Shown here in pieces: positions 53,609-62,982 of a stretch of 64,000 nucleotides of DNA (position 1 is its first letter; each line of letters starts with the position of its first letter). The notes under the pieces are model-generated. The model was not told the DNA's origin. It worked only from the letters and a program-made list of their open reading frames with translations, and did not search any database. Both the position numbers and the translations under genes were made by a program. Source of the DNA: Comamonas sp. GB3 AK4-5 (lineage in GTDB: Bacteria > Pseudomonadota > Gammaproteobacteria > Burkholderiales > Burkholderiaceae_C); NCBI RefSeq assembly GCF_041320665.1, contig NZ_CP166730.1, positions 3,968,001 to 4,032,000 of the forward strand, written 5' to 3'.

Positions 53609-54400
53609 ATGCAAGACTTCTTCCGCAACACCGATATGTACTCATGGATATTGCTGGTTTCCATTTTCAGCGGGCTGGGGCTTGCCGCCTTCCTGGGAAA
53701 GTACACCTGGGGCCGCAAATTCAAGCGTGATGCCGTGGCGGAAGATGAGCTGAAAATCGTGCTGGGTGCCACCCTCTCTCTTTTTGGCCTGTTGATCGGC
53801 TTCATCCTGTCATTCGCCATTGGCGGCTACAACACACGCGTGGCGGCAGAAGAGAACGAAGCCATTGCCGTGGGCAATGCATTCCAGCGCACCACCCTTT
53901 TGCAGGAAAGCCACCAGGGGCAAGCCAAGCAAATACTGCAGGACTACCTGACGCTGCGCATTCAGTTCTTTGACGCCGAGGACGATGCGCACCGTGCCCA
54001 GACCCGCATGGAATCCATTCGCATGCAAACCCGCATGTGGACGCTGATCAGCAAAATCGCCAAGAACGACCCCAACCCCGTCATCGCCACAGCGCTGAAT
54101 GCCTGCAATGAGCTGTACACGGCCCAGCAAAAAACCATGGCCAGCTGGCGGCACCAGATTCCCAGTGCAGCCTGGGCGATATTGATCTTCTTTGGCCTGT
54201 GCTCCAACTTCCTGATTGGCTACAACATCCGAGGCAGCAGCGGACGCAACACCCTGATCTTCGTCATCCCGGCCGTGACGGCCCTGGCCTTGTTCATGAT
54301 TGCCGAGATTGATGTGCCTGGCAAAGGCCTGATCCACGTCACCCCCGACAACCTCAAGGCCGTGCAGGTCACGGTTGCCAGTGGCGGCCTCATGCCCTGA
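53609..54400 (+). CDS. DUF4239-like (bestrophin-type) membrane protein
   Basis: 263 residues from the ATG at 53609; a TTG 21 bp upstream is an alternative. Two N-terminal membrane segments (about 10-30 and 52-75, with GATLSLFGLLIGFILSFAIG) are followed by RVAAEENEAIAVGNAFQRT and a helical cytoplasmic stretch, then two C-terminal segments (about 187-205 and 220-240). This is the pattern of DUF4239 proteins, distantly related to bestrophin channels. Function unknown. It faces dnaB and stands alone. Confidence 0.72.
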   Translation: MQDFFRNTDMYSWILLVSIFSGLGLAAFLGKYTWGRKFKRDAVAEDELKIVLGATLSLFGLLIGFILSFAIGGYNTRVAAEENEAIAVGNAFQRTTLLQESHQGQAKQILQDYLTLRIQFFDAEDDAHRAQTRMESIRMQTRMWTLISKIAKNDPNPVIATALNACNELYTAQQKTMASWRHQIPSAAWAILIFFGLCSNFLIGYNIRGSSGRNTLIFVIPAVTALALFMIAEIDVPGKGLIHVTPDNLKAVQVTVASGGLMP

Positions 54401-54457
54401 CGCGGTAAGTGCTGCGCGTCCGTGCAGCACATGTCCTGCTACTGGTGCGCTACGCGC

Positions 54458-55897
54458 TCAATACTCGCCACCGGTGTCATAGCCCATGGCCAGGTTTTCA
54501 AAGCGCGTCTGGTTCTTCTGGAAGAACAGCTTCACCGTGCCCGTGGGGCCGTTACGCTGCTTGCCGATGATGACTTCGGCAATGTTCGGCTCTTTCGAGT
54601 CCTTGTTGTAGTAGTCATCGCGGTAGATGAACATGATGATGTCCGCGTCCTGCTCGATGGCACCGGATTCACGCAGGTCGGACATCATGGGGCGCTTGTC
54701 GGTGCGCTGCTCCACCGATCGGTTCAGCTGGGACAGCGCAATCACCGGGCACTGCAACTCCTTGGCCAGCATCTTCAAGCCCCGGGAGATTTCACCCAGC
54801 TCGGTGGCACGGTTGTCGCTGCTGCCGGCGCCGGAGCCACTCATGAGCTGCAAATAGTCCACCACGATCAGACCCAGCTTGCCGCACTGGCGTGCCAGGC
54901 GCCGGGCATTGGCGCGCAACTCGGAAGGGGTCAGGCCTGGTGTTTCATCGATATGCAGGCTCACGGTGCGCAGGCGCTCGATGGCCTCGGTCAGGCGCGG
55001 CCATTCCTCATCGGTCAGCTTGCCGGTGCGCAGATTGCCCTGATTGACCTTGCCGATGGAGCCCACGATACGCACCGCCAACTGGGCGGCGCCCATTTCC
55101 ATAGAGAAGATGGCCACGGGCAGGCCTTCATTCAGCGCCACATGCTCGGCGATATTCACCGCAAACGAGGTCTTGCCCATGGAAGGGCGCGCGGCCAGCA
55201 CCACCATGTCACCGGCCTGCAGGCCCGAGGTCATGCGGTCCAGATCGGCAAAGCCCGTGGGCACGCCAGTGACGTCCATGGGGTTATCCGCCATGTCCTG
55301 CACGCGGTCCAGCAGGTCCACCACCAGGGTGTCCAGGGACTGAAAGCCCTGCTTCATGCGCGAGCCTTCTTCGCCAATGGCAAAGATCTTCTGCTCGGCC
55401 TCATCCAACACACGCTCCACCGGCTTGCCCTGGGGATTGAAGGCATTGGTGGCGATCTCGTCGCTGGCCGTCACCAGCTTGCGCAAGATCCCGCGCTCGC
55501 GCACGATTTCCGCATAGCGGCGGATGTTGGTGGCGCTGGGCACATACTGGGCCAGCTGGTTCAGATACAGCAGGCCGCCGATTTCCTCGGCCTTGCCCAT
55601 GCCCTGCAGATGCTCATACACCGTGATCACGTCCGCCGGCTTGGAGGCGTTGATCATCTTGCTGATGGCTTCAAAGATCAGCTGGTGCTCGTGGCGGTAG
55701 AAGTCCCCCTCCTTGAGCAGGTCGCCCACACGGTCCCAGGCGCTGTTGTCCAGCAGCAGCCCTCCCAGCACACTGGATTCCGACTCCAGCGAATGCGGCG
55801 GCACGCGCAGCTGCGCCACCTGCAAGTCGCCCGCACCTGCCGCAGCAGAGGCGCCAAAAACATCATCGGTATCCAAAGGAGGCATCACGGAAGACAT
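54458..55897 (-). CDS. dnaB: replicative DNA helicase DnaB
   Basis: 479 residues. The N-terminal DnaG-interaction domain starts near residue 33 (VPPHSLESESSVLGG), and the RecA-type ATPase has Walker A ARPSMGKTS at about 236-244 and Walker B LIVVDYLQLMSG. RETVSHSLHIDE-type blocks and the arginine finger region follow. It unwinds DNA at the replication fork as a hexamer. It has no intein. It lies downstream of the rplI operon, separated by a terminator, a standard arrangement. Confidence 0.96.
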   Translation of the reverse strand: MSSVMPPLDTDDVFGASAAAGAGDLQVAQLRVPPHSLESESSVLGGLLLDNSAWDRVGDLLKEGDFYRHEHQLIFEAISKMINASKPADVITVYEHLQGMGKAEEIGGLLYLNQLAQYVPSATNIRRYAEIVRERGILRKLVTASDEIATNAFNPQGKPVERVLDEAEQKIFAIGEEGSRMKQGFQSLDTLVVDLLDRVQDMADNPMDVTGVPTGFADLDRMTSGLQAGDMVVLAARPSMGKTSFAVNIAEHVALNEGLPVAIFSMEMGAAQLAVRIVGSIGKVNQGNLRTGKLTDEEWPRLTEAIERLRTVSLHIDETPGLTPSELRANARRLARQCGKLGLIVVDYLQLMSGSGAGSSDNRATELGEISRGLKMLAKELQCPVIALSQLNRSVEQRTDKRPMMSDLRESGAIEQDADIIMFIYRDDYYNKDSKEPNIAEVIIGKQRNGPTGTVKLFFQKNQTRFENLAMGYDTGGEY

Positions 55898-56091
55898 GGG
55901 GTTCCCAAACGAATCAAGCCTTGATCGTAGCGCCGCCGGCGCACTCCGTCATCCGGCAAGGCCATGCCAGCGCCATTGGCCGGCAACGGGAGCATCAGGC
56001 CGATGTAAAACTCCCGAAAAATGAGCAAGTACCGCGCTCTCCAACTGCTTTACAGGCCTGTTTGGCATGCAAAGCGGTGCTGCGCGCAAAA

Positions 56092-56117
56092 CAAAAGCCG
56101 CCCAAGGGCGGCTTTTG
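56092..56117 (-). terminator. rho-independent terminator after rplI
   Basis: CAAAAGCCGCCC-AA-GGGCGGCTTTTG, a perfect stem 28 bp after the rplI stop, with T-rich DNA on the minus-strand 3' side (TTTTGTTTTG). Confidence 0.85.
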
Positions 56118-56145
56118 TGACGGACCGAAAAGATCGGTGCGAAGC

Positions 56146-56598
56146 TTAGGCGTGATCGCCGGCCACTTCCACGTTCACTTCCACGATCACGTCGGTGTGC
56201 AGCGCCACTTCCACGGTGGAAGCGGACACGGTCTTGATAGGACCGTTGGGCATGCGCACTTGCGACTTGTGCACTTCGAAACCGGCCTTGACCAGCTCAG
56301 CAGCCAGGTCGTGGTTGGTGACGGAGCCGAACAGACGGCCATCCACACCAGCCTTTTGGCTCATGGCGATGGTGAAGCCGTTCAGCTTCTCGCCCACGGC
56401 TTGTGCAGCCACCAGCTTCTCAGCAGCAGCCTTTTCCAGTTCAGCGCGCTTGGCTTCGAACTCGGCCTTGGCGGCTTCGGTCGCACGGCGGGCCTTGCCA
56501 GTGGGGATCAGGAAGTTGCGAGCGAAGCCGTCCTTGACTTTGACGATCTCACCCAGGTTACCCAGGTTCACAACCTTGTCGAGCAGAATGATTTGCAT
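56146..56598 (-). CDS. rplI: 50S ribosomal protein L9
   Basis: 150 residues beginning [19 protein letters not shown], with [15 protein letters not shown], a long central helix and a C-terminal domain. L9 sits on the stalk side of the large subunit and helps keep the reading frame. Last gene of rpsF-priB-rpsR-rplI. Confidence 0.97.
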   Translation of the reverse strand: MQIILLDKVVNLGNLGEIVKVKDGFARNFLIPTGKARRATEAAKAEFEAKRAELEKAAAEKLVAAQAVGEKLNGFTIAMSQKAGVDGRLFGSVTNHDLAAELVKAGFEVHKSQVRMPNGPIKTVSASTVEVALHTDVIVEVNVEVAGDHA

Positions 56599-56610
56599 GG
56601 TTGTGGCTCC

Positions 56611-56892
56611 TTAGATCTTGTGCTGGTCGGTGTAGGGCAGCATAGCCAGGAAGCGAGCGCGCTTGATGGCGGTGTTCAGCTGACGCTGGTAGATGGCGCG
56701 CGTGCCGGTCAGGCGTGCGGGGATGATCTTGCCGTTTTCAGCGATGAAGTCACGCAGGGTGTCGACATCCTTGTAATCGATCTCAACCACACCGGCCACG
56801 GTGAAGCGGCAGAAACGCTTGCGCTTGAACAGCAGCGACTGGTTGTTGCGCTTGGGGCGCTTGTCTTTGTTGAATTTCTTGAACGTGGCCAT
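56611..56892 (-). CDS. rpsR: 30S ribosomal protein S18
   Basis: 93 residues. [21 protein letters not shown] and ISEN-like [16 protein letters not shown] match S18, which pairs with S6 on the platform of the small subunit. The N-terminus is extended by about 15 basic residues compared with E. coli, as usual in betaproteobacteria. It is followed after 12 bp by rplI. Confidence 0.97.
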   Translation of the reverse strand: MATFKKFNKDKRPKRNNQSLLFKRKRFCRFTVAGVVEIDYKDVDTLRDFIAENGKIIPARLTGTRAIYQRQLNTAIKRARFLAMLPYTDQHKI

Positions 56893-56910
56893 TGCTGGAC
56901 CTCTTGAAAA

Positions 56911-57201
56911 TTAATTTTGTTGAATGTCTTGGATGTGGAGCACCACAGACTTGCTGTTGCGCGGCGTGGCCAGAAAGCCCTGGAACTTCCAGCTGCTTCC
57001 CGGAGCCTGGCGAGCGAGTCGCTCTGCCAGAGCACCGAAGGCCACCGCCTTCACCGTTGCCACCACCTTGCGGGCCGTACCGGCTTCTTGCTGCTGCGAT
57101 TCGTGATCGAGTCGCAGGTCCAAAGCGGGCAATCCGGCGGGCGTGTAGCGCAAAGGCTGAACCTCGGCGATACAGGCAGTCAAGGCAACGTGGTTTTCCA
57201 C
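56911..57201 (-). CDS. priB: primosomal replication protein PriB
   Basis: 96 residues from a GTG start at 57201; a TTG at 57207 adds two residues. The OB fold shows ALTACIAEVQPLRYTPAGLPALDLRL and ends WKFQGFLATPRNSKSVVLHI. PriB binds single-stranded DNA and assists PriA in restarting stalled replication forks. It lies between rpsF and rpsR, as in other beta- and gammaproteobacteria. Neither start has a clean ribosome-binding site. Confidence 0.92.
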   Translation of the reverse strand: MENHVALTACIAEVQPLRYTPAGLPALDLRLDHESQQQEAGTARKVVATVKAVAFGALAERLARQAPGSSWKFQGFLATPRNSKSVVLHIQDIQQN

Positions 57202-57230
57202 TCCCAAGGGATCAGGGACTACCGATCAGC

Positions 57231-57593
57231 TCAGGCCTGTTCGGCTTGGCTGGCCTTGCGGGCTTCTTCACGCTCGACGGTCTTCATCATCGAAGAGGCG
57301 GTCGTATCGGCCTTCTTCTTTTGAACCGTCAGGTGACGCAGCACAGCGTCGTTGAACTTGAAGGCATGCTCCAGTTCAGCCATCACAGCCTGGTCGGCTT
57401 CGATGTTCAGGCACAGGTAGTGAGCCTTGGCGAGCTTGTTGATCATGTAGGCCAGCTGACGACGGCCCCAGTCTTCTTCGCGGTGCACTTGACCGCCGCC
57501 GGCGGTGATCATGCCCTTGTAGCGCTCCAGCATGGCCGGAACTTGCTCGCTTTGATCCGGGTGGATCAACAAAATGATTTCGTAATGACGCAT
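57231..57593 (-). CDS. rpsF: 30S ribosomal protein S6
   Basis: 120 residues starting [19 protein letters not shown], with [21 protein letters not shown]6 forms a dimer with S18. The C-terminal tail is charged and Ala-rich. AAGGGAG lies before the ATG. The promoter and a possible S6:S18-binding leader hairpin lie upstream. Confidence 0.97.
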   Translation of the reverse strand: MRHYEIILLIHPDQSEQVPAMLERYKGMITAGGGQVHREEDWGRRQLAYMINKLAKAHYLCLNIEADQAVMAELEHAFKFNDAVLRHLTVQKKKADTTASSMMKTVEREEARKASQAEQA

Positions 57594-57619
57594 GAAAACT
57601 CCCTTTTGGGTTAGGCCCC

Positions 57620-57637
57620 CCGCTGCGCCTGTAGCGG
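57620..57637 (-). promoter_or_regulatory. possible S6:S18-binding leader hairpin
   Basis: CCGCT-ACAGGCGC-AGCGG in the rpsF leader on the minus strand. Ribosomal leader motifs for S6:S18 have a CCG element in a stem-loop upstream of rpsF; this hairpin has CCG at the stem base. The match was not tested against the known model. Confidence 0.35.
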
Positions 57638-57658
57638 TGTGGCAAGGTAAAACGATCG

Positions 57659-57688
57659 ATTATAGACTCAGGCAGGTTTCGCTGTACA
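57659..57688 (-). promoter_or_regulatory. probable sigma-70 promoter of the rpsF operon
   Basis: On the minus strand TGTACA (57683-57688), 18-bp spacer, perfect TATAAT (57659-57664). The leader from here to the rpsF ATG is about 60 nt. Confidence 0.6.
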
Positions 57689-57774
57689 GTTGCCCACCAC
57701 AAAATCCCCTGCGACTCCCCGGTCCATAGGCCGGATACCGCTCTGTCCCTTGTGGCTGTGCATCGCCTGGCGCC

Positions 57775-57803
57775 CTTGAAATCACCCGGCCTTGCCCCCA
57801 CGG
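57775..57803 (+). promoter_or_regulatory. sigma-32 (RpoH)-type promoter of grpE
   Basis: CTTGAAA (57775-57781, perfect), 14-bp spacer, CCCCACGG (57796-57803). It lies 45 bp before the grpE ATG. Confidence 0.8.
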
Positions 57804-57848
57804 TAATAGGCATCTTTCCTTTTTCTTTCACCCTTAGACACTGCATCC

Positions 57849-58397
57849 ATGTCCGATCAGAACACCAACCCCACCCCGGCTGACGCCTCCACCGAAGAAG
57901 TGGAGGCCGCCATGGCTGCCCATGCCACCGGCGAAATGGAACGTCTGCAGGCGGAGCTGGCCGAGCTGAAAGCCAAGAGTGCAGAGCTGGCTGACCAGTT
58001 CCTGCGTGCCAAGGCCGAGGCCGAAAACGCCCGCCGCCGCGCCGAGGAAGACGTGACCAAGGCCCGCAAGTTCGGCATCGAAAGCTTTGCCGAAAGCCTG
58101 CTGCCCGTCATTGACAGCCTAGACGCCGCACTCGCCATTCAGAACGCCACCCCCGAGCAACTGCGCGAAGGCTCTGACGCCACGCTGCGCCAACTGACCT
58201 CGGCGCTGGAGCGCAACAAGGTGGTGGCCATCAACCCCGCCGCCAGCGACAAGTTCGACCCCCACCACCACCAGGCCATCTCCATGGTGCCTGCAGAGCA
58301 GGAAGCCAACACCGTGGTCACCGTGCTGCAAAAGGGCTACCTGATCGCCGACCGCGTGCTGCGCCCGGCCCTGGTCACTGTGGCCGCCCCCAAGTAA
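57849..58397 (+). CDS. grpE: nucleotide exchange factor GrpE
   Basis: 182 residues. An acidic disordered N-terminus and a long coiled-coil helix (about 30-85, with [21 protein letters not shown]) are followed by the beta-wing domain [14 protein letters not shown] and the C-terminal [23 protein letters not shown]. It releases ADP from DnaK. First gene of grpE-dnaK-dnaJ. No hrcA gene precedes it within the visible DNA. Confidence 0.96.
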   Translation: MSDQNTNPTPADASTEEVEAAMAAHATGEMERLQAELAELKAKSAELADQFLRAKAEAENARRRAEEDVTKARKFGIESFAESLLPVIDSLDAALAIQNATPEQLREGSDATLRQLTSALERNKVVAINPAASDKFDPHHHQAISMVPAEQEANTVVTVLQKGYLIADRVLRPALVTVAAPK

Positions 58398-58419
58398 GCA
58401 AAAAAATTAACCCTACTGG

Positions 58420-58447
58420 CTTGAAGCCCGGGGAAGTACCCCGACTT
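58420..58447 (+). promoter_or_regulatory. sigma-32-type promoter of dnaK, inside the operon
   Basis: CTTGAAG (58420-58426), 12-bp spacer, CCCCGACT (58439-58446). It sits in the 93-bp grpE-dnaK gap and would allow dnaK-dnaJ to be transcribed without grpE. Confidence 0.7.
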
Positions 58448-58490
58448 AAGGGCCAATCCAGTAAATATTTCACCAATTCGGAGCCTCAAA

Positions 58491-60431
58491 ATGGGAAAAA
58501 TCATCGGTATTGACCTGGGCACGACCAATAGCTGCGTCGCCATCTTGGAAGGCAACACCACCAAGGTCATCGAAAACAGCGAAGGTGCGCGCACCACGCC
58601 GTCCATCATTGCTTACCAGGAAGACGGCGAAATCCTGGTGGGTGCCTCCGCCAAGCGCCAGGCCGTCACCAACCCTCGCAACACCATCTACGCCGCCAAG
58701 CGCCTGATCGGTCGCAAGTTCGACGAGAAGGAAGTGCAAAAAGACATCAACCTGATGCCTTTTGAAATCGTCAAGGCCGACAACGGCGACGCCTGGGTGC
58801 AAGTGCGCGACCAGAAGCTGGCCCCGCCCCAGATCAGCGCCGAAGTGCTGCGCAAGATGAAGAAGACCGCCGAGGACTACCTGGGCGAGGCCGTGACCGA
58901 GGCCGTCATCACCGTGCCGGCCTACTTCAACGACGCACAGCGCCAGGCCACCAAGGACGCAGGCCGCATTGCCGGCCTGGAAGTCAAGCGCATCATCAAC
59001 GAGCCCACCGCTGCAGCCCTGGCCTTTGGCCTGGACAAGAGCGGCAAGGAAGACCGCAAGATCGCCGTGTACGACCTGGGCGGCGGCACGTTTGACGTGT
59101 CCATCATCGAAATCGCTGACGTCGACGGCGAAAAGCAGTTCGAAGTGCTGTCCACCAATGGCGACACCTTCCTGGGCGGCGAAGACTTCGACCAGCGCAT
59201 CATCGACTACATCATCGGCGAGTTCAAAAAGGAACAAGGCGTTGACCTGTCCAAGGACGTGCTGGCCCTGCAGCGCCTGAAGGAAGCCGCAGAAAAGGCC
59301 AAGATCGAGCTGTCCAGCTCGGCCGCCACCGACATCAACCTGCCCTACATCACCGCCGACGCTTCGGGCCCCAAGCACCTGAGCCTCAAGCTGACCCGCG
59401 CCAAGCTGGAGTCGCTGGTGGACGAGCTGGTCGAGCGCACCATTGCGCCCTGCCGCACCGCCATCAAGGATGCTGGCATCTCGGTGTCCGACATCGACGA
59501 CGTGATCCTGGTCGGCGGCATGAGCCGCATGCCCAAGGTGCAGGAAAAGGTCAAGGAATTCTTCGGCAAGGATCCCCGCAAGGACGTGAACCCTGACGAA
59601 GCCGTGGCCGTGGGCGCTGCCGTGCAAGGCCAGGTGCTGGGTGGCGAGCGTTCCGACGTACTGCTGCTGGACGTGACCCCGCTGTCCCTGGGTATCGAAA
59701 CCCTGGGTGGTGTCATGACCAAGATGATCACCAAGAACACCACCATCCCGACCAAGTTTGCCCAGACCTTCTCCACCGCCGACGACAACCAGCCGGCCGT
59801 GACCATCAAGGTCTACCAAGGCGAGCGCGAGATGGCATCCGGCAACAAGATGCTGGGCGAGTTCAACCTGGAAGGCATCCCGCCCGCAGCCCGTGGCGTG
59901 CCCCAGATTGAAGTGGCCTTCGACATCGACGCCAACGGCATCTTGAACGTCTCTGCCAAGGACAAGGCGTCCGGCAAGGAAAACAAGATCACCATCAAGG
60001 CCAACTCCGGTCTGTCCGAAGATGAGATCCAGCAAATGGTCAAGGATGCGGAACTGAACGCAGCCGAAGACAAGAAGAAGCTGGAAATCATCCAGGCCCG
60101 CAACCAGGGCGAAGCCGCCGTGCACAGCGTCAAGAAGAGCATGGGCGAGCATGGCGACCAGCTGGACGCCGGCGAGAAGGAAAAGATCGAAGCGGCGATC
60201 AAGGACCTGGAAGAAGCCCTGAAGGGTGAAGACAAGGCCGCCATCGACGAAAAGACCACAGCCCTGATGACCGCCAGCCAAAAGCTGGGCGAGAAGATGT
60301 ACGCTGACGCGCAAGCTGCCGCCGGTGGCGCAGCAGGTGCCGAGGCTGCAGCCGGTGGCCAGCAACAAGCTGCTTCCAGCACCGGTGACGACGACATCGT
60401 CGACGCCGAAGTCAAGGAAGTGAAAAAGTAA
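58491..60431 (+). CDS. dnaK: chaperone protein DnaK (Hsp70)
   Basis: 646 residues. The N-terminal ATPase has [14 protein letters not shown] at the start, with [13 protein letters not shown] and [11 protein letters not shown]. The linker [12 protein letters not shown] leads to the substrate-binding domain and a C-terminal lid ending in a Gly/Ala/Gln tail and the acidic [14 protein letters not shown]. It binds unfolded peptides in an ATP cycle run by DnaJ and GrpE. The length is normal. Confidence 0.98.
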   Translation: MGKIIGIDLGTTNSCVAILEGNTTKVIENSEGARTTPSIIAYQEDGEILVGASAKRQAVTNPRNTIYAAKRLIGRKFDEKEVQKDINLMPFEIVKADNGDAWVQVRDQKLAPPQISAEVLRKMKKTAEDYLGEAVTEAVITVPAYFNDAQRQATKDAGRIAGLEVKRIINEPTAAALAFGLDKSGKEDRKIAVYDLGGGTFDVSIIEIADVDGEKQFEVLSTNGDTFLGGEDFDQRIIDYIIGEFKKEQGVDLSKDVLALQRLKEAAEKAKIELSSSAATDINLPYITADASGPKHLSLKLTRAKLESLVDELVERTIAPCRTAIKDAGISVSDIDDVILVGGMSRMPKVQEKVKEFFGKDPRKDVNPDEAVAVGAAVQGQVLGGERSDVLLLDVTPLSLGIETLGGVMTKMITKNTTIPTKFAQTFSTADDNQPAVTIKVYQGEREMASGNKMLGEFNLEGIPPAARGVPQIEVAFDIDANGILNVSAKDKASGKENKITIKANSGLSEDEIQQMVKDAELNAAEDKKKLEIIQARNQGEAAVHSVKKSMGEHGDQLDAGEKEKIEAAIKDLEEALKGEDKAAIDEKTTALMTASQKLGEKMYADAQAAAGGAAGAEAAAGGQQQAASSTGDDDIVDAEVKEVKK

Positions 60432-60466
60432 TTTGTCATTGACGCAGCGGCCGCATGGACCGCCTG

Positions 60467-60508
60467 CCGCCGCGCCCCATCCCCCGTTTCGGGGGTGTGC
60501 GCGGCTTT
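60467..60508 (+). promoter_or_regulatory. hairpin between dnaK and dnaJ
   Basis: CCCCC-GTTTC-GGGGG core (60481-60495) with extended but imperfect GC pairing outside, followed by a T-rich stretch (CTTTGTTGTTCTT). It may act as a partial terminator or an RNA stabiliser that lowers dnaJ relative to dnaK. An RNA fold or transcript 3' ends would decide. Confidence 0.45.
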
Positions 60509-60533
60509 GTTGTTCTTGAGAGACTCACCGAAT

Positions 60534-61673
60534 ATGTCCAAACGCGACTACTACGAAGTGCTGGGCGTTGCCAAAAGCGCTTCGGACGATGAAATCAAAA
60601 AGGCCTACCGCAAGCTGGCCATGAAGCACCACCCTGACCGCAACCAGGGTGAGAAGGCCAAGCAAGCCGAGGAGCAGTTCAAGGAGGTCAAAGAGGCCTA
60701 CGAGATGCTGTCCGACGCCCAGAAGCGCGCGGCCTATGACCAGTACGGCCATGCCGGCGTGGACCCCAACCGCGGCATGGGCGCAGGTGCGGAAGGCTTT
60801 GGCGGTTTCGCCGAGGCATTTGGCGACATTTTTGGCGACATGTTCGGCCAAAGCCGTGGGGGGGCCCAGGGCCGTGGAGGCCGCCAGGTCTACCGTGGCA
60901 ACGACCTGAGCTACGCCATGGAAATCACGCTGGAAGAAGCGGCCAAGGGCAAGGACGCCCAGATCCGCATCCCCAGCTGGGAAAACTGCGACACCTGCCA
61001 CGGCAGCGGCGCCAAGCCCGGCACCCAGCCCAAGACCTGCACCACCTGCGGTGGCCAGGGCTCGGTGCAGATGCGCCAGGGCTTTTTCAGCGTGCAGCAA
61101 ACCTGCCCGCATTGCCGCGGCACGGGCAAGATCATTCCCGAGCCCTGCTCCAGCTGCCATGGCCAGGGCAAGCTGAAAAAGCAAAAGACGCTGGAAGTGA
61201 AGATCCCCGCCGGCATCGACGACGGCATGCGCATCCGCAGCATGGGCAACGGCGAGCCGGGCACCAATGGCGGCCCTGCAGGCGATCTCTACATCGAGAT
61301 CCGCATCAAAAAGCACGACATCCTGGAGCGCGACGGCGACGATCTGCACTGCCAGGTGCCAGTGAGCTTCATCACCGCCGCCCTGGGTGGCGAGATCGAA
61401 GTGCCCACCCTGCAAGGCAAGGCCGCCATCGACATCCCCGAAGGCACCCAAGCCGGCAAGCAGTTCCGCCTGCGCGGCAAGGGCATCAAGGGCGTGCGCT
61501 CCAGCTACCCCGGCGATCTGTACTGCCACATCGTGGTGGAAACCCCGGTCAAGCTCACCGAGCACCAGCGCAAGCTGCTGCGCGAGCTGGAAGACTCGCT
61601 CAAAAAGGGCGGCCCCCGCCATTCCCCCAGCGGCGCCAGCTGGACCGACAAGCTCAAGAGCTTTTTCAGCTGA
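60534..61673 (+). CDS. dnaJ: chaperone protein DnaJ
   Basis: 379 residues from the ATG at 60534. The J domain has HPD at 33-35, then a Gly/Phe-rich linker ([15 protein letters not shown]). The zinc domain has four CxxCxGxG motifs: [24 protein letters not shown] and CSSCHGQG. The C-terminal substrate-binding domain follows. It delivers clients to DnaK and stimulates its ATPase. A 103-bp gap with a hairpin separates it from dnaK. Confidence 0.97.
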   Translation: MSKRDYYEVLGVAKSASDDEIKKAYRKLAMKHHPDRNQGEKAKQAEEQFKEVKEAYEMLSDAQKRAAYDQYGHAGVDPNRGMGAGAEGFGGFAEAFGDIFGDMFGQSRGGAQGRGGRQVYRGNDLSYAMEITLEEAAKGKDAQIRIPSWENCDTCHGSGAKPGTQPKTCTTCGGQGSVQMRQGFFSVQQTCPHCRGTGKIIPEPCSSCHGQGKLKKQKTLEVKIPAGIDDGMRIRSMGNGEPGTNGGPAGDLYIEIRIKKHDILERDGDDLHCQVPVSFITAALGGEIEVPTLQGKAAIDIPEGTQAGKQFRLRGKGIKGVRSSYPGDLYCHIVVETPVKLTEHQRKLLRELEDSLKKGGPRHSPSGASWTDKLKSFFS

Positions 61674-61730
61674 TAGTCCCAGGACGCAGGCCTGTGCACC
61701 ATGCACCGCGCCTGCCCTCACCCCCAGAAA

Positions 61731-61755
61731 ACGCAGCCCCAGGGCTGCGTTTTTT
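61731..61755 (+). terminator. rho-independent terminator of the dnaK operon
   Basis: ACGCAGCCC-CA-GGGCTGCGT followed by TTTTT, 57 bp after the dnaJ stop codon. Confidence 0.85.
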
Positions 61756-61816
61756 CATAGCAGCCATCGCTGACGGGCTCTACATCTTCGACTAAAAATA
61801 ACCGGAGATAAAAGCC

Positions 61817-61844
61817 ACAAAAGCGATAGCCGCTTCGCTTTTGT
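61817..61844. other. perfect inverted repeat after the dnaJ terminator
   Basis: ACAAAAGCGA-TAGCCGCT-TCGCTTTTGT, a 10-bp perfect arm. It is not a typical terminator and lies 70-90 bp beyond the dnaJ terminator. Its role is unknown. Confidence 0.5.
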
Positions 61845-61931
61845 GAGCAGCCATGCGGCAAGCCCGCGCCAGCCGCGATGCCCTCCCCCACCGCCGGCCA
61901 CACAAGACATCGCGTTTGACGATGACGACAA

Positions 61932-61955
61932 GGTGATTTACCATGGAAAATCACC
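61932..61955. promoter_or_regulatory. inverted repeat upstream of the LysR gene
   Basis: GGTGATTT-ACCATGGA-AAATCACC, perfect 8-bp arms around a centre that is itself near-palindromic (CCATGG). It lies 44 bp before the LysR ATG, where an autoregulatory site is expected. Confidence 0.45.
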
Positions 61956-61959
61956 AACA

Positions 61960-61976
61960 CTTCTCCAAACGAGAAG
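61960..61976. promoter_or_regulatory. second inverted repeat upstream of the LysR gene
   Basis: CTTCTC-CAAAC-GAGAAG, perfect 6-bp arms, 5 bp after the previous repeat and 22 bp before the LysR ATG. Confidence 0.4.
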
Positions 61977-61998
61977 ATAACAACGCACTCCCCCCGCC

Positions 61999-62934
61999 AT
62001 GAGAAATTCCGAGCGCAGTTTTGCGCGCCGCATCGACCTGACTTCGCTGCAGCTGTTTGTCGCTGTGTGCGAGCTGGGCAGCATTGGCCGTGCTGCCGAG
62101 CGCGAATACATTGCCGCCTCCGCCGTCAGCAAGCGCCTGTCCGACCTCGAAGCCGCCGTCGACACGGCCCTGCTCTACCGCCACAGCCGTGGCGTCACCC
62201 TGACCCCCGCCGGCGAAAGCCTGCTGCACCATGCGCGCAATGTGCTGTATGGGCTGGAGCGCATGCAGGGCGAGCTGAGCGAGTACGCCGAAGGCGTGCG
62301 CGGCCATGTGCGCATGCACGCCAATATCTCGGCCATCGTGCAGTTTCTGCCCGAAGACCTGGGCGAATTTGCCCGCATGCACAGCCAGATCAAGATTGAC
62401 CTGCAAGAGCACTTAAGCCCCGACGTGATCAGCGCCGTGGCCGAGGGCACGGCCGACATCGGTATCTGCTCCATGAGCGCCGGCAGCGACAGCGGCCTGC
62501 AAAGCAAGCCCTACCGCAGCGACCGCCTGATGCTGGTCTGCCCCGAGAACCACCCGCTGGCCGAGCGCGAAAGCCTGGCCTTCAGCGAGGTGCTGGATTG
62601 GGACGTGGTGGGCCTGCATGGCGGCAGCTCCATCAGCCTGGCCATGCGCGGCGCGGCCGCCCGCTCCGGCCAGCCTCTGCACCAGCGCATTCAGGTGACC
62701 AGCCTGGACGCCATGTGCCGCATGATCGACAACGGCCTGGGCGTGGGCCTGGTGCCGGACCGCGCCTTCGAGCTCATGCACGGCGTGGGCCAGCTGCGCG
62801 CCGTGCCCCTGACCGATGCCTGGGCGCAGCGCATGCTCAGCCTGGTGGCCCGCGACTTTGACACCCTGCCCGTCACGGCACGGCTGTTGGTGGAGCATCT
62901 CAGCCGCTCTGCTCCCGCCGCCGCTGCGCAGTAG
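61999..62934 (+). CDS. LysR-family transcriptional regulator
   Basis: 311 residues. The winged helix covers about residues 13-72 (LTSLQLFVAVCELGSIGRAAE, AASAVSKRLSDLE). The effector domain has ISAIVQFLPEDLGEF and a final helix near DAMCRMIDNGLGVGLVPD. It lies 48 bp ahead of leuC on the same strand, so it may belong to the leu cluster or regulate an unrelated target; in this family control of the neighbour is common but usually divergent. Two palindromes precede it. The ligand is unknown. Confidence 0.88.
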   Translation: MRNSERSFARRIDLTSLQLFVAVCELGSIGRAAEREYIAASAVSKRLSDLEAAVDTALLYRHSRGVTLTPAGESLLHHARNVLYGLERMQGELSEYAEGVRGHVRMHANISAIVQFLPEDLGEFARMHSQIKIDLQEHLSPDVISAVAEGTADIGICSMSAGSDSGLQSKPYRSDRLMLVCPENHPLAERESLAFSEVLDWDVVGLHGGSSISLAMRGAAARSGQPLHQRIQVTSLDAMCRMIDNGLGVGLVPDRAFELMHGVGQLRAVPLTDAWAQRMLSLVARDFDTLPVTARLLVEHLSRSAPAAAAQ

Positions 62935-62982
62935 CAAGTTAGCATTCACATATTCACAAAAACCAGTAACCACGAGCACACC

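Noticed and set aside
57640..58490. CIRCE/HrcA operator near grpE and dnaK
   Set aside because: No TTAGCACTC-N9-GAGTGCTAA-like repeat was found; sigma-32-type promoters explain the regulation instead.
58470..60368. Long open frame on the minus strand opposite dnaK
   Set aside because: Shadow of the strongly conserved dnaK gene.
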